Assembly (NCBI RefSeq): GCF_002812125.1 | Contig: NZ_NPDQ01000019.1 | Location: 1 to 5,887, forward strand | Source: Leptospira brenneri | GTDB lineage: Bacteria > Spirochaetota > Leptospiria > Leptospirales > Leptospiraceae | Length of the DNA stretch: 5,887 nt | Direction of reading: 5' to 3' | In this document: positions 1 to 5,101 of the stretch, in pieces | How the letters are laid out: every line of letters starts with the position of its first letter | How positions within the stretch are numbered: position 1 is the stretch's first letter | Program-made: the position numbers and the translations under genes | The notes under the pieces: generated by a model | Database searches by the model: none | Seen by the model: only the letters and a program-made list of their open reading frames with translations | What the model was told of the DNA's origin: nothing

Positions 1-110
1 CGTTAGGGACTGGAACGAGGCTTGCGGAGGCAAGAGGAGTTCCAGAGGGGAATGTGTCGCAGACCGAGCGAGGGCTAGTCCCGCAGCGAAGCGTTAAGTC
101 GCTGTTATGC
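1..110 (-). repeat. attC site A, truncated by window edge
   Basis: This is the R''-side part of the attC belonging to the 115-873 cassette; the rest lies outside the window. It contains the GTTAGGG arm remnant near position 3, the CTTGC/GCAAG hairpin (about 21-34) flanked by TGGAAC and GTTCCA, the conserved block GACCGAGCGAGG, the inner arm GTTAAGTC (93-100) and the terminal box GTTATGC (104-110). It is much richer in GC than the adjoining gene. Its end GGCGCATAAC (minus strand) complements the start of the same cassette at 951-960. Assignment as attC is by architecture and repetition. Confidence 0.8.
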
Positions 111-114
111 GCCG

Positions 115-873
115 TTAATTAATCCTAATTATATTTCCAAAAAATTTCAAGTATATTGAATCAATTGGCCAATAAGAATTTTCTTTAGATGAGTAAGCCT
201 TTGAAATTGCAGAAATTATTGTTTCCGAGTTAGGAGTAAATGTATATAGGTGATCAAATAAAAGTATTCGGGTAGCGATTGATTTTTGTTTGGAAGTAAA
301 TTGATCGAATTGAATTTTGCTTTTTTCAAGTAAAGGTAAAATTGAATTCGAAAGAATATCTGAATTGGTGTTTCTTGCACCAACGTATCCAATTTGTAAA
401 TATGTTTGTGTTTGTGGTGTATTATTGAAAATAATTGTATAATAGAATTGTCCTGATTTACCAATTTTCATTTCTGAATTTATACTATGCGTTATTGAAC
501 TTATTAGTGCTTTATATTCTTTTCCTCTTGATTTTAAAGGAATGTTATCACTGATCCTAACGTAATAATTTCTATTTTTATGCTTAATTTGAGGTATTAT
601 TTCATTTGCGATTTTATCTAAAAGTTGATTTTTTGTAGAACCTACTATACTCATTTCTCTTTGATTTTCGGTGATTTGTTTTATTTCTATAACTGAACTA
701 AAGCCTGTGGTATAAAAATCAGGAGTATTGTTTTCCTCTTCTTTTATTTTGTAGATATTGATTTCGGTATCGGCTAATCCATTGTCGAGTCGAATGAACT
801 TAATTAGCTCAAATACCGCAATGTTTTCGGATTCTATTAGCGATTTTTCTATGAATCTTATACTCTGTTCCAT
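115..873 (-). CDS. Hypothetical cassette protein, possible PD-(D/E)XK nuclease-like fold
   Basis: A 252-residue protein of no family I recognise with certainty. The most telling feature is P51-D52, ten residues, then E63-I-K65 in PDFYTTGFSSVIEIK. This matches the PD-xn-(D/E)xK signature of restriction-endonuclease-like folds, with K65 at the end of a hydrophobic beta-strand-like segment. The rest is mixed alpha/beta with no signal peptide or membrane helix, so it is probably cytoplasmic. The C-terminal region (about 195-250) has a conserved-looking helical part and then WPIDSIYLKFFG. A short motif like this can arise by chance, so the nuclease reading is tentative. The start ATG lacks a clear Shine-Dalgarno; AAGGT lies about 20 bases upstream, too far to be ideal. 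The stop codon sits immediately before the attC end. It is the only gene of its cassette. Confidence 0.85.
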   Translation of the reverse strand: MEQSIRFIEKSLIESENIAVFELIKFIRLDNGLADTEINIYKIKEEENNTPDFYTTGFSSVIEIKQITENQREMSIVGSTKNQLLDKIANEIIPQIKHKNRNYYVRISDNIPLKSRGKEYKALISSITHSINSEMKIGKSGQFYYTIIFNNTPQTQTYLQIGYVGARNTNSDILSNSILPLLEKSKIQFDQFTSKQKSIATRILLFDHLYTFTPNSETIISAISKAYSSKENSYWPIDSIYLKFFGNIIRIN

Positions 874-921
874 TGATTTAAATTAAGATATACCTTGAAA
901 ATCAAAATACCATGATCTTAT

Positions 922-950
922 TTTATACTTGTTAAAAAATATTTAATTAA
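922..950 (-). promoter_or_regulatory. Weak candidate promoter for the 115-873 gene
   Basis: In the 87-base leader, the minus strand has TATAAA (922-927) as a possible -10 and TTAATT (945-950) as a weak -35 with 17-base spacing. The leader is very AT-rich, so such matches are expected by chance. It is listed because cassettes 1 and 3 alone have room for a private promoter. Confidence 0.22.
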
Positions 951-954
951 TGGC

Positions 955-1119
955 GCATAACGAACTAGGGGATACGACGTTTCCCGACCCTGAGTCCCTG
1001 TAGGGGACGTTAGGGGCTGGAACGAGGCTTGCGGAGGCAAGAGGAGTGCCAGAGGGAAATGTGTCGGAGACCAAGCGAGGCCGTAAGTGCCGAAGCGCCG
1101 CGTTTCCCCGTTGTTATAC
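955..1119 (-). repeat. attC site B (complete)
   Basis: A 165-base site from GCATAAC (955-961, crossover AA^C at 960/961) to GTTATAC (1113-1119). Inner arms GGGGATACG (968-976) and CGTTTCCCC pair with one mismatch. Hairpin 1 is GTCCC (994-998) with GGGAC (1004-1008), extended by CCCT/AGGG across a GA/GTT internal loop. Hairpin 2 is CTTGC/GCAAG. The outer boxes do not match each other (GCGCAT versus ATACGCC), because the left one belongs to cassette 1. Together with leader 874-954, this fills the gap between the two genes. Confidence 0.88.
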
Positions 1120-1896
1120 GCCGTTTGGTACTTTAATATCTTTTCTTCGATACCAGTATTTATATTCTTCTTTATAGCCCAGTTTTGCGTATAAATTTAT
1201 AGCCATTGAATTTGTGGTAACAACTTGTAAATAGGATTTTTTAATTCCTTTTCTAAATGCTTCTTCTAGTATAATTTTTATAATCTCAGTAGCGTATCCA
1301 TTTTTTCGTTCATTTTCTTTTATAACTAAGTCAAAAATTCCAACATATCCATTTTCCATTACACCGAATCCACATCCAATAAATTCACCACTTATTATTT
1401 TACTAACGACTATAACTTCTGAGTTAATCAGATTTAGCATTTTCAAAATGGTCTCAAAATATTGAATTGAGATTTTGTTTAAAATCATAAAATTACGAAT
1501 CCAATTAGTGTTAAATTTGTTTTCAACTTTGATGTTATTGTATAAAATATTTTGAGGTAAAATTTCTTTAATAATTTGTACAGAAGTTAAATCAATTTTT
1601 TCGTATTTGAGTTTTTCTAATTCAATGTCGATTGTTTCATGTTCTTTGGCACTTGTAATTTTGAATATTGTTGGGAGTGAATTTTTTTGAAAGATTTCCT
1701 CACAGAATGCTAGTTTTTCATAAAAATTATCATAATATTTGTAAATAGGGTTGATAGAATTTGCACGCTTTGTATATCCATTTGCCATTCTAATGATCCA
1801 GCCATCGTGATTGATAGTCTGGATGGCGGGCCATGCATTTATTGATAATTCTTCTATTTTGAACATTTATGTTTTATTTTACCACATGGCGTATAA
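961..1896 (-). mobile_element. Integron gene cassette 2 (GNAT acetyltransferase)
   Basis: A complete 936-base cassette: minus-strand start at 1896 (TTATACGCC), a 30-base leader, the gene 1114-1866, and attC site B. The end GGCGTATAAC complements the start exactly, including the A-T variant (TATAC rather than TATGC) that the upstream-cassette half of the attC does not share. Confidence 0.87.
1114..1866 (-). CDS. GNAT-family N-acetyltransferase
   Basis: A 250-residue protein. Its C-terminal half is a Gcn5-related N-acetyltransferase domain, which transfers an acetyl group from acetyl-CoA to an amine; the substrate cannot be told from sequence. Visible signatures are the beta-strand FIGCGFGVM (about 162-170), GIFDLVI (176-182), the acetyl-CoA pyrophosphate loop R187-K-N-G190-Y-A192, and the C-terminal NSMAINLYAKLGY (219-231), a classic N-x-x-A-x-x-L-Y-x-K-x-G-F/Y motif. 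The N-terminal half (LSINAWPAIQT, DGWIIRMANGYTKRANS, about 7-37) resembles the leader domain of a subgroup of soluble GNAT proteins in Firmicutes and others. No signal peptide is present. There is no obvious Shine-Dalgarno before the ATG. The last codons and stop (GGC GTA TAA C) lie within or against the attC terminal box, so the recombination site supplies the stop codon. Confidence 0.93.
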   Translation of the reverse strand: MFKIEELSINAWPAIQTINHDGWIIRMANGYTKRANSINPIYKYYDNFYEKLAFCEEIFQKNSLPTIFKITSAKEHETIDIELEKLKYEKIDLTSVQIIKEILPQNILYNNIKVENKFNTNWIRNFMILNKISIQYFETILKMLNLINSEVIVVSKIISGEFIGCGFGVMENGYVGIFDLVIKENERKNGYATEIIKIILEEAFRKGIKKSYLQVVTTNSMAINLYAKLGYKEEYKYWYRRKDIKVPNGV

Positions 1897-2052
1897 CGAA
1901 CTAGTCTTCCCGAAGTTCCCTGTAGCCGAGCCTCTGGAGGAGGCGTTGGCGTCGGCACGTCTTCTTGCGGAGCAAGAAGCGTGACGGAAGGGAATTTGCC
2001 GTAGGCCGAGTGAGGGCTTGTCCCGAAACGTAGCGGGAAGACGCTGTTATGC
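1891..2052 (-). repeat. attC site C (complete, divergent hairpins)
   Basis: A 162-base site from GTATAAC (1891-1897, crossover 1896/1897) to GTTATGC (2046-2052). The inner arms GTCTTCCC and GGGAAGAC pair perfectly. Hairpin 1 is GCCTC (1930-1934) with GAGGC (1940-1944), flanked by GCC/GGC across the same GA/GTT internal loop seen in the other copies but with different stem bases. Hairpin 2 is CTTCTTGC (1961-1968) with GCAAGAAG (1972-1979), extended by CACG/CGTG. Bases 2053-2125 beyond it are non-coding apart from a hairpin candidate. Confidence 0.88.
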
Positions 2053-2108
2053 GCTGCGACTTTTTGGCTCGTCAGTTACATTATTTATATTCTTTAATAA
2101 AAATGTTC

Positions 2109-2155
2109 ATATTTCTAGAATTTGTTTAAACTACATAAAGAGAAGCTAGAAATAT
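2109..2155 (-). terminator. Possible weak terminator hairpin
   Basis: ATATTTCTAG (2109-2118) and CTAGAAATAT (2146-2155) form a perfect 10-base inverted repeat with a 27-base loop that covers the stop codon of the membrane-protein gene. On the transcript it is followed by GAACATTTTTATT. The stem is AT-rich, the loop is long and the T run is short and offset, so this is a weak terminator at best and may be chance. Confidence 0.25.
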
Positions 2156-2668
2156 TAGTATGGAAAGTGTTATTAGATAAATACAAATTTTATCAGGTCC
2201 AGATATTATTCTTATATTGTTTTGATTTGCTATAGAATTTAAATATATTTTTGAATCTTTGAATTGATTGTTTAATCCAGTTGAGAAGTTTAAAGTGACC
2301 AACGATTTATTTTTCATTAATAATCCGATAGTAGAATACCAGAAAAAATCATCAAAATAAATCGATTGAATTTCGTTAAGATTGAAACTCAATTCTTTCA
2401 CTGGTAAATTCATATTTTTATGATTAATAAAAATATTTTCATCAGAGATTGCCAAAATCGCTTTGCTGTGGTTCAGAATTTCATAAGAAAACATTTTTTT
2501 CACTAGCAAAGGAAGGATGGTGTATATTAAAAATGGTATAATTGATTTTATAAAAATAGCAAAAGTTAATGTAAAAAATATTATCCAAGGAGTATATCTC
2601 CTATGTTCATTTCTGATGAAAATTCTTACTTTATATGAATTTTGCTTTATTTTGAATGGATTGAACAT
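2126..2668 (-). CDS. Membrane protein with probable PH-like central domain
   Basis: A 180-residue protein. A long hydrophobic segment (about 28-56, starting PWIIFFTLTFAIFIK) would form one or two membrane helices after a basic N-terminus. A second hydrophobic tail (about 161-180) ends the chain. Between them, residues about 68-155 alternate hydrophobic and polar in a beta-rich pattern (AILAISDENIFINHKNMN, ELSFNLNEIQSIYFDD, SLVTLNFS) and end in a helix. That is the look of bacterial PH-like (bPH/YcxB-type) domains sitting next to membrane helices; their role is generally unknown. The family assignment is inference from pattern, not motif identity. The start is backed by AAAGGA just upstream of ATG (spacing about 3 bases). 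It is alone in its cassette. Confidence 0.85.
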   Translation of the reverse strand: MFNPFKIKQNSYKVRIFIRNEHRRYTPWIIFFTLTFAIFIKSIIPFLIYTILPLLVKKMFSYEILNHSKAILAISDENIFINHKNMNLPVKELSFNLNEIQSIYFDDFFWYSTIGLLMKNKSLVTLNFSTGLNNQFKDSKIYLNSIANQNNIRIISGPDKICIYLITLSILIFLASLYVV

Positions 2669-2751
2669 TTTCCTTTAATGAATTTTAACTGGATTTTTTT
2701 GAAACTTACCGGAAAAATTTGATCTTTTTCAAAAATGATTTATGTCGTTGC

Positions 2752-2914
2752 GCATAACGAACTAGACTTACCGAAGTTCCCTGACCCTGAGTCCCGGAAC
2801 GGGACGTTAGGGACTGGCACGGAGTTTGCAGATGCAAACGAGTGACAGAAAGGGAATTTGCCGTAGGCCGAGTGAGGGCTTGTCCCGAAACGTAGCGGGA
2901 AGGCGCTGTTATGC
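2752..2914 (-). repeat. attC site D (complete)
   Basis: A 163-base site from GCATAAC (2752-2758, crossover 2757/2758) to GTTATGC (2908-2914). Hairpin 1 is GTCCC (2791-2795) with GGGAC (2801-2805) plus the GA/GTT internal loop. Hairpin 2 is GTTTGC (2824-2829) with GCAAAC (2834-2839). The outer stem CGAAGTTCCCT pairs with AGGGAATTTGCCG, sharing the site C variant. With leader 2669-2751 and the 20 bases after 2914, it fills the gap between genes. Confidence 0.88.
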
Positions 2915-2934
2915 GCTGTGACTGGTTCGGAAAA

Positions 2935-3480
2935 TTAAAATTTTTCGGAAAAATATTTTTCATAATTTTCTTTCCCGATTCCAATTTCATTCATAAACCA
3001 GATCCATATTTCTTGAGTAGTCCTTAATGATAAAAGTAAGTCTTCAAAAGATAAGCTAATCAACTCATGCATTTTTTTTGGCGTAGGGTGTTTGATAAGT
3101 TTTGTATAAAAATAGTCTAGTTTTTTAAAGTTTTCATATAGTCTTCTGTTTACTTGGGAAAGCTTTTTTCCATTACTGTCTTTGAAATTGCTAACTAGCT
3201 GAAATAGCGGAGGCACTTTTGAATTTTGTTGTTCTTGAATATTTAATCCAAATAGTGTTACAAGTGATTGTCCCAATAAAAGAAAGATTGGAATAATCGA
3301 TTGAATACTTACTTTTTCTTTCTTTTCGATATTTCTGAATAAGTAAACTGCATCACGCCAATATTGTAACTGAAGATTAATTATTTCTGTTATGAATTTT
3401 TCGTTTTGGTAGACTAGCTCATGAGATCCTGTTTGGCAAATAGCATATTTAGGAATGTATTCAACTTTTTCGAGAGCCAT
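2935..3480 (-). CDS. Hypothetical helical protein, second gene of a two-gene cassette
   Basis: A 181-residue protein I do not recognise. It looks almost wholly alpha-helical. A hydrophobic stretch at about 59-80 (IQSIIPIFLLLGQSLVTLFG) could be a membrane-associated helix or a buried core helix. The C-terminal part (about 136-176) is rich in aromatic residues (IWIWFMNEIG). No signal peptide or catalytic motif is visible. It starts only four bases after the stop of the upstream 113-residue membrane protein and has no Shine-Dalgarno of its own, so translation is probably coupled to that gene. Mobilisation of the two genes as one cassette suggests they work together. A toxin-antitoxin or defence role is possible but nothing in the sequence shows it. 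Confidence 0.85.
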   Translation of the reverse strand: MALEKVEYIPKYAICQTGSHELVYQNEKFITEIINLQLQYWRDAVYLFRNIEKKEKVSIQSIIPIFLLLGQSLVTLFGLNIQEQQNSKVPPLFQLVSNFKDSNGKKLSQVNRRLYENFKKLDYFYTKLIKHPTPKKMHELISLSFEDLLLSLRTTQEIWIWFMNEIGIGKENYEKYFSEKF

Positions 3481-3484
3481 AATT

Positions 3485-3826
3485 CTAATTTAAAGTTTTT
3501 TTACCAAAAAAGTAGCCGATCAATGTTCCGAACAAGACACCAATTGTTGGATTAAATTTATCCATAACAGCTAGATAAATTGATGCAATTACTACTAATA
3601 CGATTACTATTGTTTGTTGAATAAGTAGGTATGTCTTTTGCTTATGATTATTTGTTACATTAATTTTTGTTAATTCGACATTCTTATCTAAAGTAGACTT
3701 TTTTATATCTTCAATTAAACTAATAATTCTTTTTACTATTTCATGCCCTGGTTCCGACATTAGATAGTCCATAATTTCAATTGGTGCTAGTTCTTCTTCT
3801 GGTTCTTCATTCGGATCTTTTTTCAT
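3485..3826 (-). CDS. Small two-helix membrane protein, first gene of a two-gene cassette
   Basis: A 113-residue protein. The N-terminus is strongly acidic (DPNEEPEEELAPIE, 4-17), followed by an amphipathic helix around residues 18-50 containing SEPGHEIVKRII. Two membrane helices lie at about 67-86 (LLIQQTIVIVLVVIASIYLA) and 93-108 (PTIGVLFGTLIGYFFG), ending in a short basic tail. Both ends would thus lie on the same, probably cytoplasmic, side. The layout weakly resembles DUF2335-type small membrane proteins, but I cannot confirm that. AGAG about seven bases before the ATG is a usable ribosome binding site. The following gene begins four bases after its stop, which implies an operon of two within one cassette. 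Confidence 0.85.
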   Translation of the reverse strand: MKKDPNEEPEEELAPIEIMDYLMSEPGHEIVKRIISLIEDIKKSTLDKNVELTKINVTNNHKQKTYLLIQQTIVIVLVVIASIYLAVMDKFNPTIGVLFGTLIGYFFGKKTLN

Positions 3827-3861
3827 TTTTTTCTCTATTAAAATAGGTTTTCAGTCATTGC

Positions 3862-4024
3862 GCATAACGAACTAGACTTAACGACGTTCCCCGGCCCTGA
3901 GTCCCTGAAGGGGACGTTAGGGACTGGAGCGAGGCTTGCGGCGGCAAGAGGAGTTCCAGAGGGGAATGTGTCGTAGACCGAGCGAGGGCTCGTCCCGACG
4001 CGAAGCGGTAAGTTGCTGTTATGC
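3862..4024 (-). repeat. attC site E (complete)
   Basis: A 163-base site from GCATAAC (3862-3868, crossover 3867/3868) to GTTATGC (4018-4024). Outer stem ACGAC-GTTCCCC pairs with GGGGAAT-GTCGT. Hairpin 1 is GTCCC (3901-3905) with GGGAC (3911-3915), then the GA/GTT internal loop and CCCT/AGGG (3895-3898, 3919-3922). Hairpin 2 is CTTGC (3935-3939) with GCAAG (3944-3948). Left flank TTGCGCAT and right flank ATGCGACG do not complement each other fully, as expected when they come from different cassettes. Confidence 0.88.
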
Positions 4025-4944
4025 GACGTTCTGTATTAATATAAATCTATTTCTTTAACTGATATTTCGTCTTTTATGGAGATTTCAAGACCCTTTAGGA
4101 AGTATTTTATCCAATCATCAAAGGAGCCATATAATGATACACATCTTAGGATTGTATTGGATCTTTCTCGTTCTCTACGTATTGCAGATTTTAGTAGAAT
4201 GAAATTTTTGTTATAAATTTGATTTTTTAAAAAATATAGAATTATCAAAATTCTACAAGTTTTCTCATTTCCATCCTCAAATGGATGAATTGCCATAAAT
4301 TGATAATATAGTATAGCTGCATGAATATAAGGATATTCGCTTTTTTCGTTAAAAGAATTTATCCAGTCCTCCATTAAGTTGTTAATATTGCTATAGTGTG
4401 GCGGAACAAAGTCCGCAATAACAGGGTTCAATGCACGATTTGAATCAATCCAATTTTGTTGTTTTTTGAATTCGCCTATAAGAATATTTGTAGTTGGAAA
4501 ATTTTCAAATAATAGTCGATGTATTCTTTTCGGTAGGTCTAAATCATTTCTTTCTATTGTAATTAATTTAACCGATTGTTGAAGTATATCTATACATTTT
4601 ATAGATTTTTCTTTTATTAGTGGAATATTGAGGTGATAAGAATTTTCTATTTGGGCTCTAATTTCGAGTAACCAGCTTTCAATATTAATTAAATCTATTT
4701 TTTCTATATTTAAATCTGAAATATCTTTATCAAATTTAATATTATTTTTAATATCTGGATAGTGTGTTTTAAGTAAAAAAGGGTTAAATGCATTGTATTT
4801 AACAACTATTTTTTTTAAACCATTTCCTGATTCATCATTTTGATTATAATCAGGAAATGATTCTTTGTGATTCGTTAGAAATCCATAGGATCTGGCATTA
4901 AAATTCATTTTCATTATTAAATATTGTTACAGAATGTCGCATAA
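3868..4944 (-). mobile_element. Integron gene cassette 5 (Fic-domain protein)
   Basis: A complete 1077-base cassette. Its minus-strand start TTATGCGAC (4944) and end GTCGCATAAC (at attC site E) are exact complements, and the GAC/GTC variant is found only at these two points in the window. The leader is 30 bases; 11 bases separate the stop codon from the attC terminal box. Confidence 0.88.
4036..4914 (-). CDS. Fic-domain protein with divergent catalytic motif
   Basis: A 292-residue Fic-family protein. Most Fic enzymes transfer AMP from ATP to a hydroxyl side chain of a target protein. The motif H210-PFEDGNEKTC-R221 aligns with the canonical HxFx(D/E)GNGRxxR: the catalytic histidine, acidic residue, GN and last Arg are kept, but the glycine after N and the first Arg are E and K. 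Upstream, GEFKKQQNWIDSNR (147-160) and VPPHYSNINNLMEDW (170-184) match the usual Fic flap region and the segment after it. IHRLLFENF (131-139) is the usual helix before. The inhibitory-helix motif (S/T)xxxE(G/N) is expected near residues 86-91, where RAQIEN is seen; the Ser/Thr is missing. The protein has no signal peptide and is probably cytoplasmic. No partner antitoxin lies in the cassette. No Shine-Dalgarno is clear; a second ATG follows two codons later. Confidence 0.93.
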   Translation of the reverse strand: MKMNFNARSYGFLTNHKESFPDYNQNDESGNGLKKIVVKYNAFNPFLLKTHYPDIKNNIKFDKDISDLNIEKIDLINIESWLLEIRAQIENSYHLNIPLIKEKSIKCIDILQQSVKLITIERNDLDLPKRIHRLLFENFPTTNILIGEFKKQQNWIDSNRALNPVIADFVPPHYSNINNLMEDWINSFNEKSEYPYIHAAILYYQFMAIHPFEDGNEKTCRILIILYFLKNQIYNKNFILLKSAIRRERERSNTILRCVSLYGSFDDWIKYFLKGLEISIKDEISVKEIDLY

Positions 4945-5101
4945 CGAACTAGGGGAGACGACGTTTCCCGACCCTGAGTCCCGACGGGACGTTAGGGACT
5001 GGCACGGAGTTTGCGAATGCAAACGAGTGACAGAAGGGAAATGTGTCGGAGACCAAGCGAGGCCGTGAGTGCCGAAGCGCCGCGTTTCCCCGTAGTTATA
5101 C
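4939..5101 (-). repeat. attC site F (complete)
   Basis: A 163-base site from GCATAAC (4939-4945, crossover 4944/4945) to GTTATAC (5095-5101). The inner arms (GGGGAGACG and CGTTTCCCC) are like site B. Hairpin 1 is GTCCC (4978-4982) with GGGAC (4986-4990) and a three-base loop. Hairpin 2 is GTTTGC (5009-5014) with GCAAAC (5019-5024), as in site D. The site therefore combines arms of one subtype with a hairpin of another. Confidence 0.88.

Larger units (their letters stand above)
1..960 (-). mobile_element. Integron gene cassette 1 (downstream part truncated)
   Basis: The cassette begins on the minus strand at 960 (crossover between 960 and 961), carries one gene (115-873), and ends in attC site A, which runs off the window. 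The start TTATGCGCC and the end GGCGCATAAC are exact complements. The 87-base leader before the start codon is long for this array and could carry its own promoter. Confidence 0.8.
1897..2757 (-). mobile_element. Integron gene cassette 3 (membrane protein)
   Basis: A complete 861-base cassette with minus-strand start TTATGCGCA at 2757 and end AGCGCATAAC before attC site C; eight of nine end bases are complementary. The leader is 89 bases, and about 70 non-coding bases separate the stop codon from the attC, so this is the loosest-packed cassette of the window. Confidence 0.85.
2758..3867 (-). mobile_element. Integron gene cassette 4 (two-gene cassette)
   Basis: A complete 1110-base cassette, the longest here, holding two tightly spaced genes. 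Its minus-strand start TTATGCGCA (3867) and its end AGCGCATAAC before attC site D complement each other in all but one base. The leader is 41 bases. Confidence 0.86.

Noticed and set aside
216..464. Open frame of 82 codons on the minus strand
   Set aside because: It lies inside the 115-873 gene in another frame, starts with TTG and has low-complexity composition expected of a shadow frame.
955..1119. Repeats as a CRISPR array, or as IS/MITE terminal repeats
   Set aside because: The units are far too long and too widely spaced for CRISPR, contain no transposase and show no target-site duplications. The matching of ends within each cassette fits attC recombination better.
961..1119. attC hairpins as rho-independent terminators or an RNA gene
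   Set aside because: The hairpins are not followed by a T run on the minus strand, and covariation is explained by attC folding. I saw no tRNA or rRNA signatures.
1876..1890. Tiny upstream frame ATG TGG TAA in the GNAT leader
   Set aside because: Only two codons in an AT-rich leader, without a ribosome binding site; likely chance.
2710..2745. TTGAAA-like -35 in the leader of the 2126-2668 gene
   Set aside because: The best -10 at suitable spacing matches only about half of TATAAT, so I could not support it as a promoter.
2706..2990. Open frame of 94 codons on the minus strand across attC site D
   Set aside because: It overlaps the end of the 2935-3480 gene in another frame, runs through the GC-rich attC and ends in the next cassette's leader. 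Its Ser/Thr/Gln-rich composition reflects the repeat.
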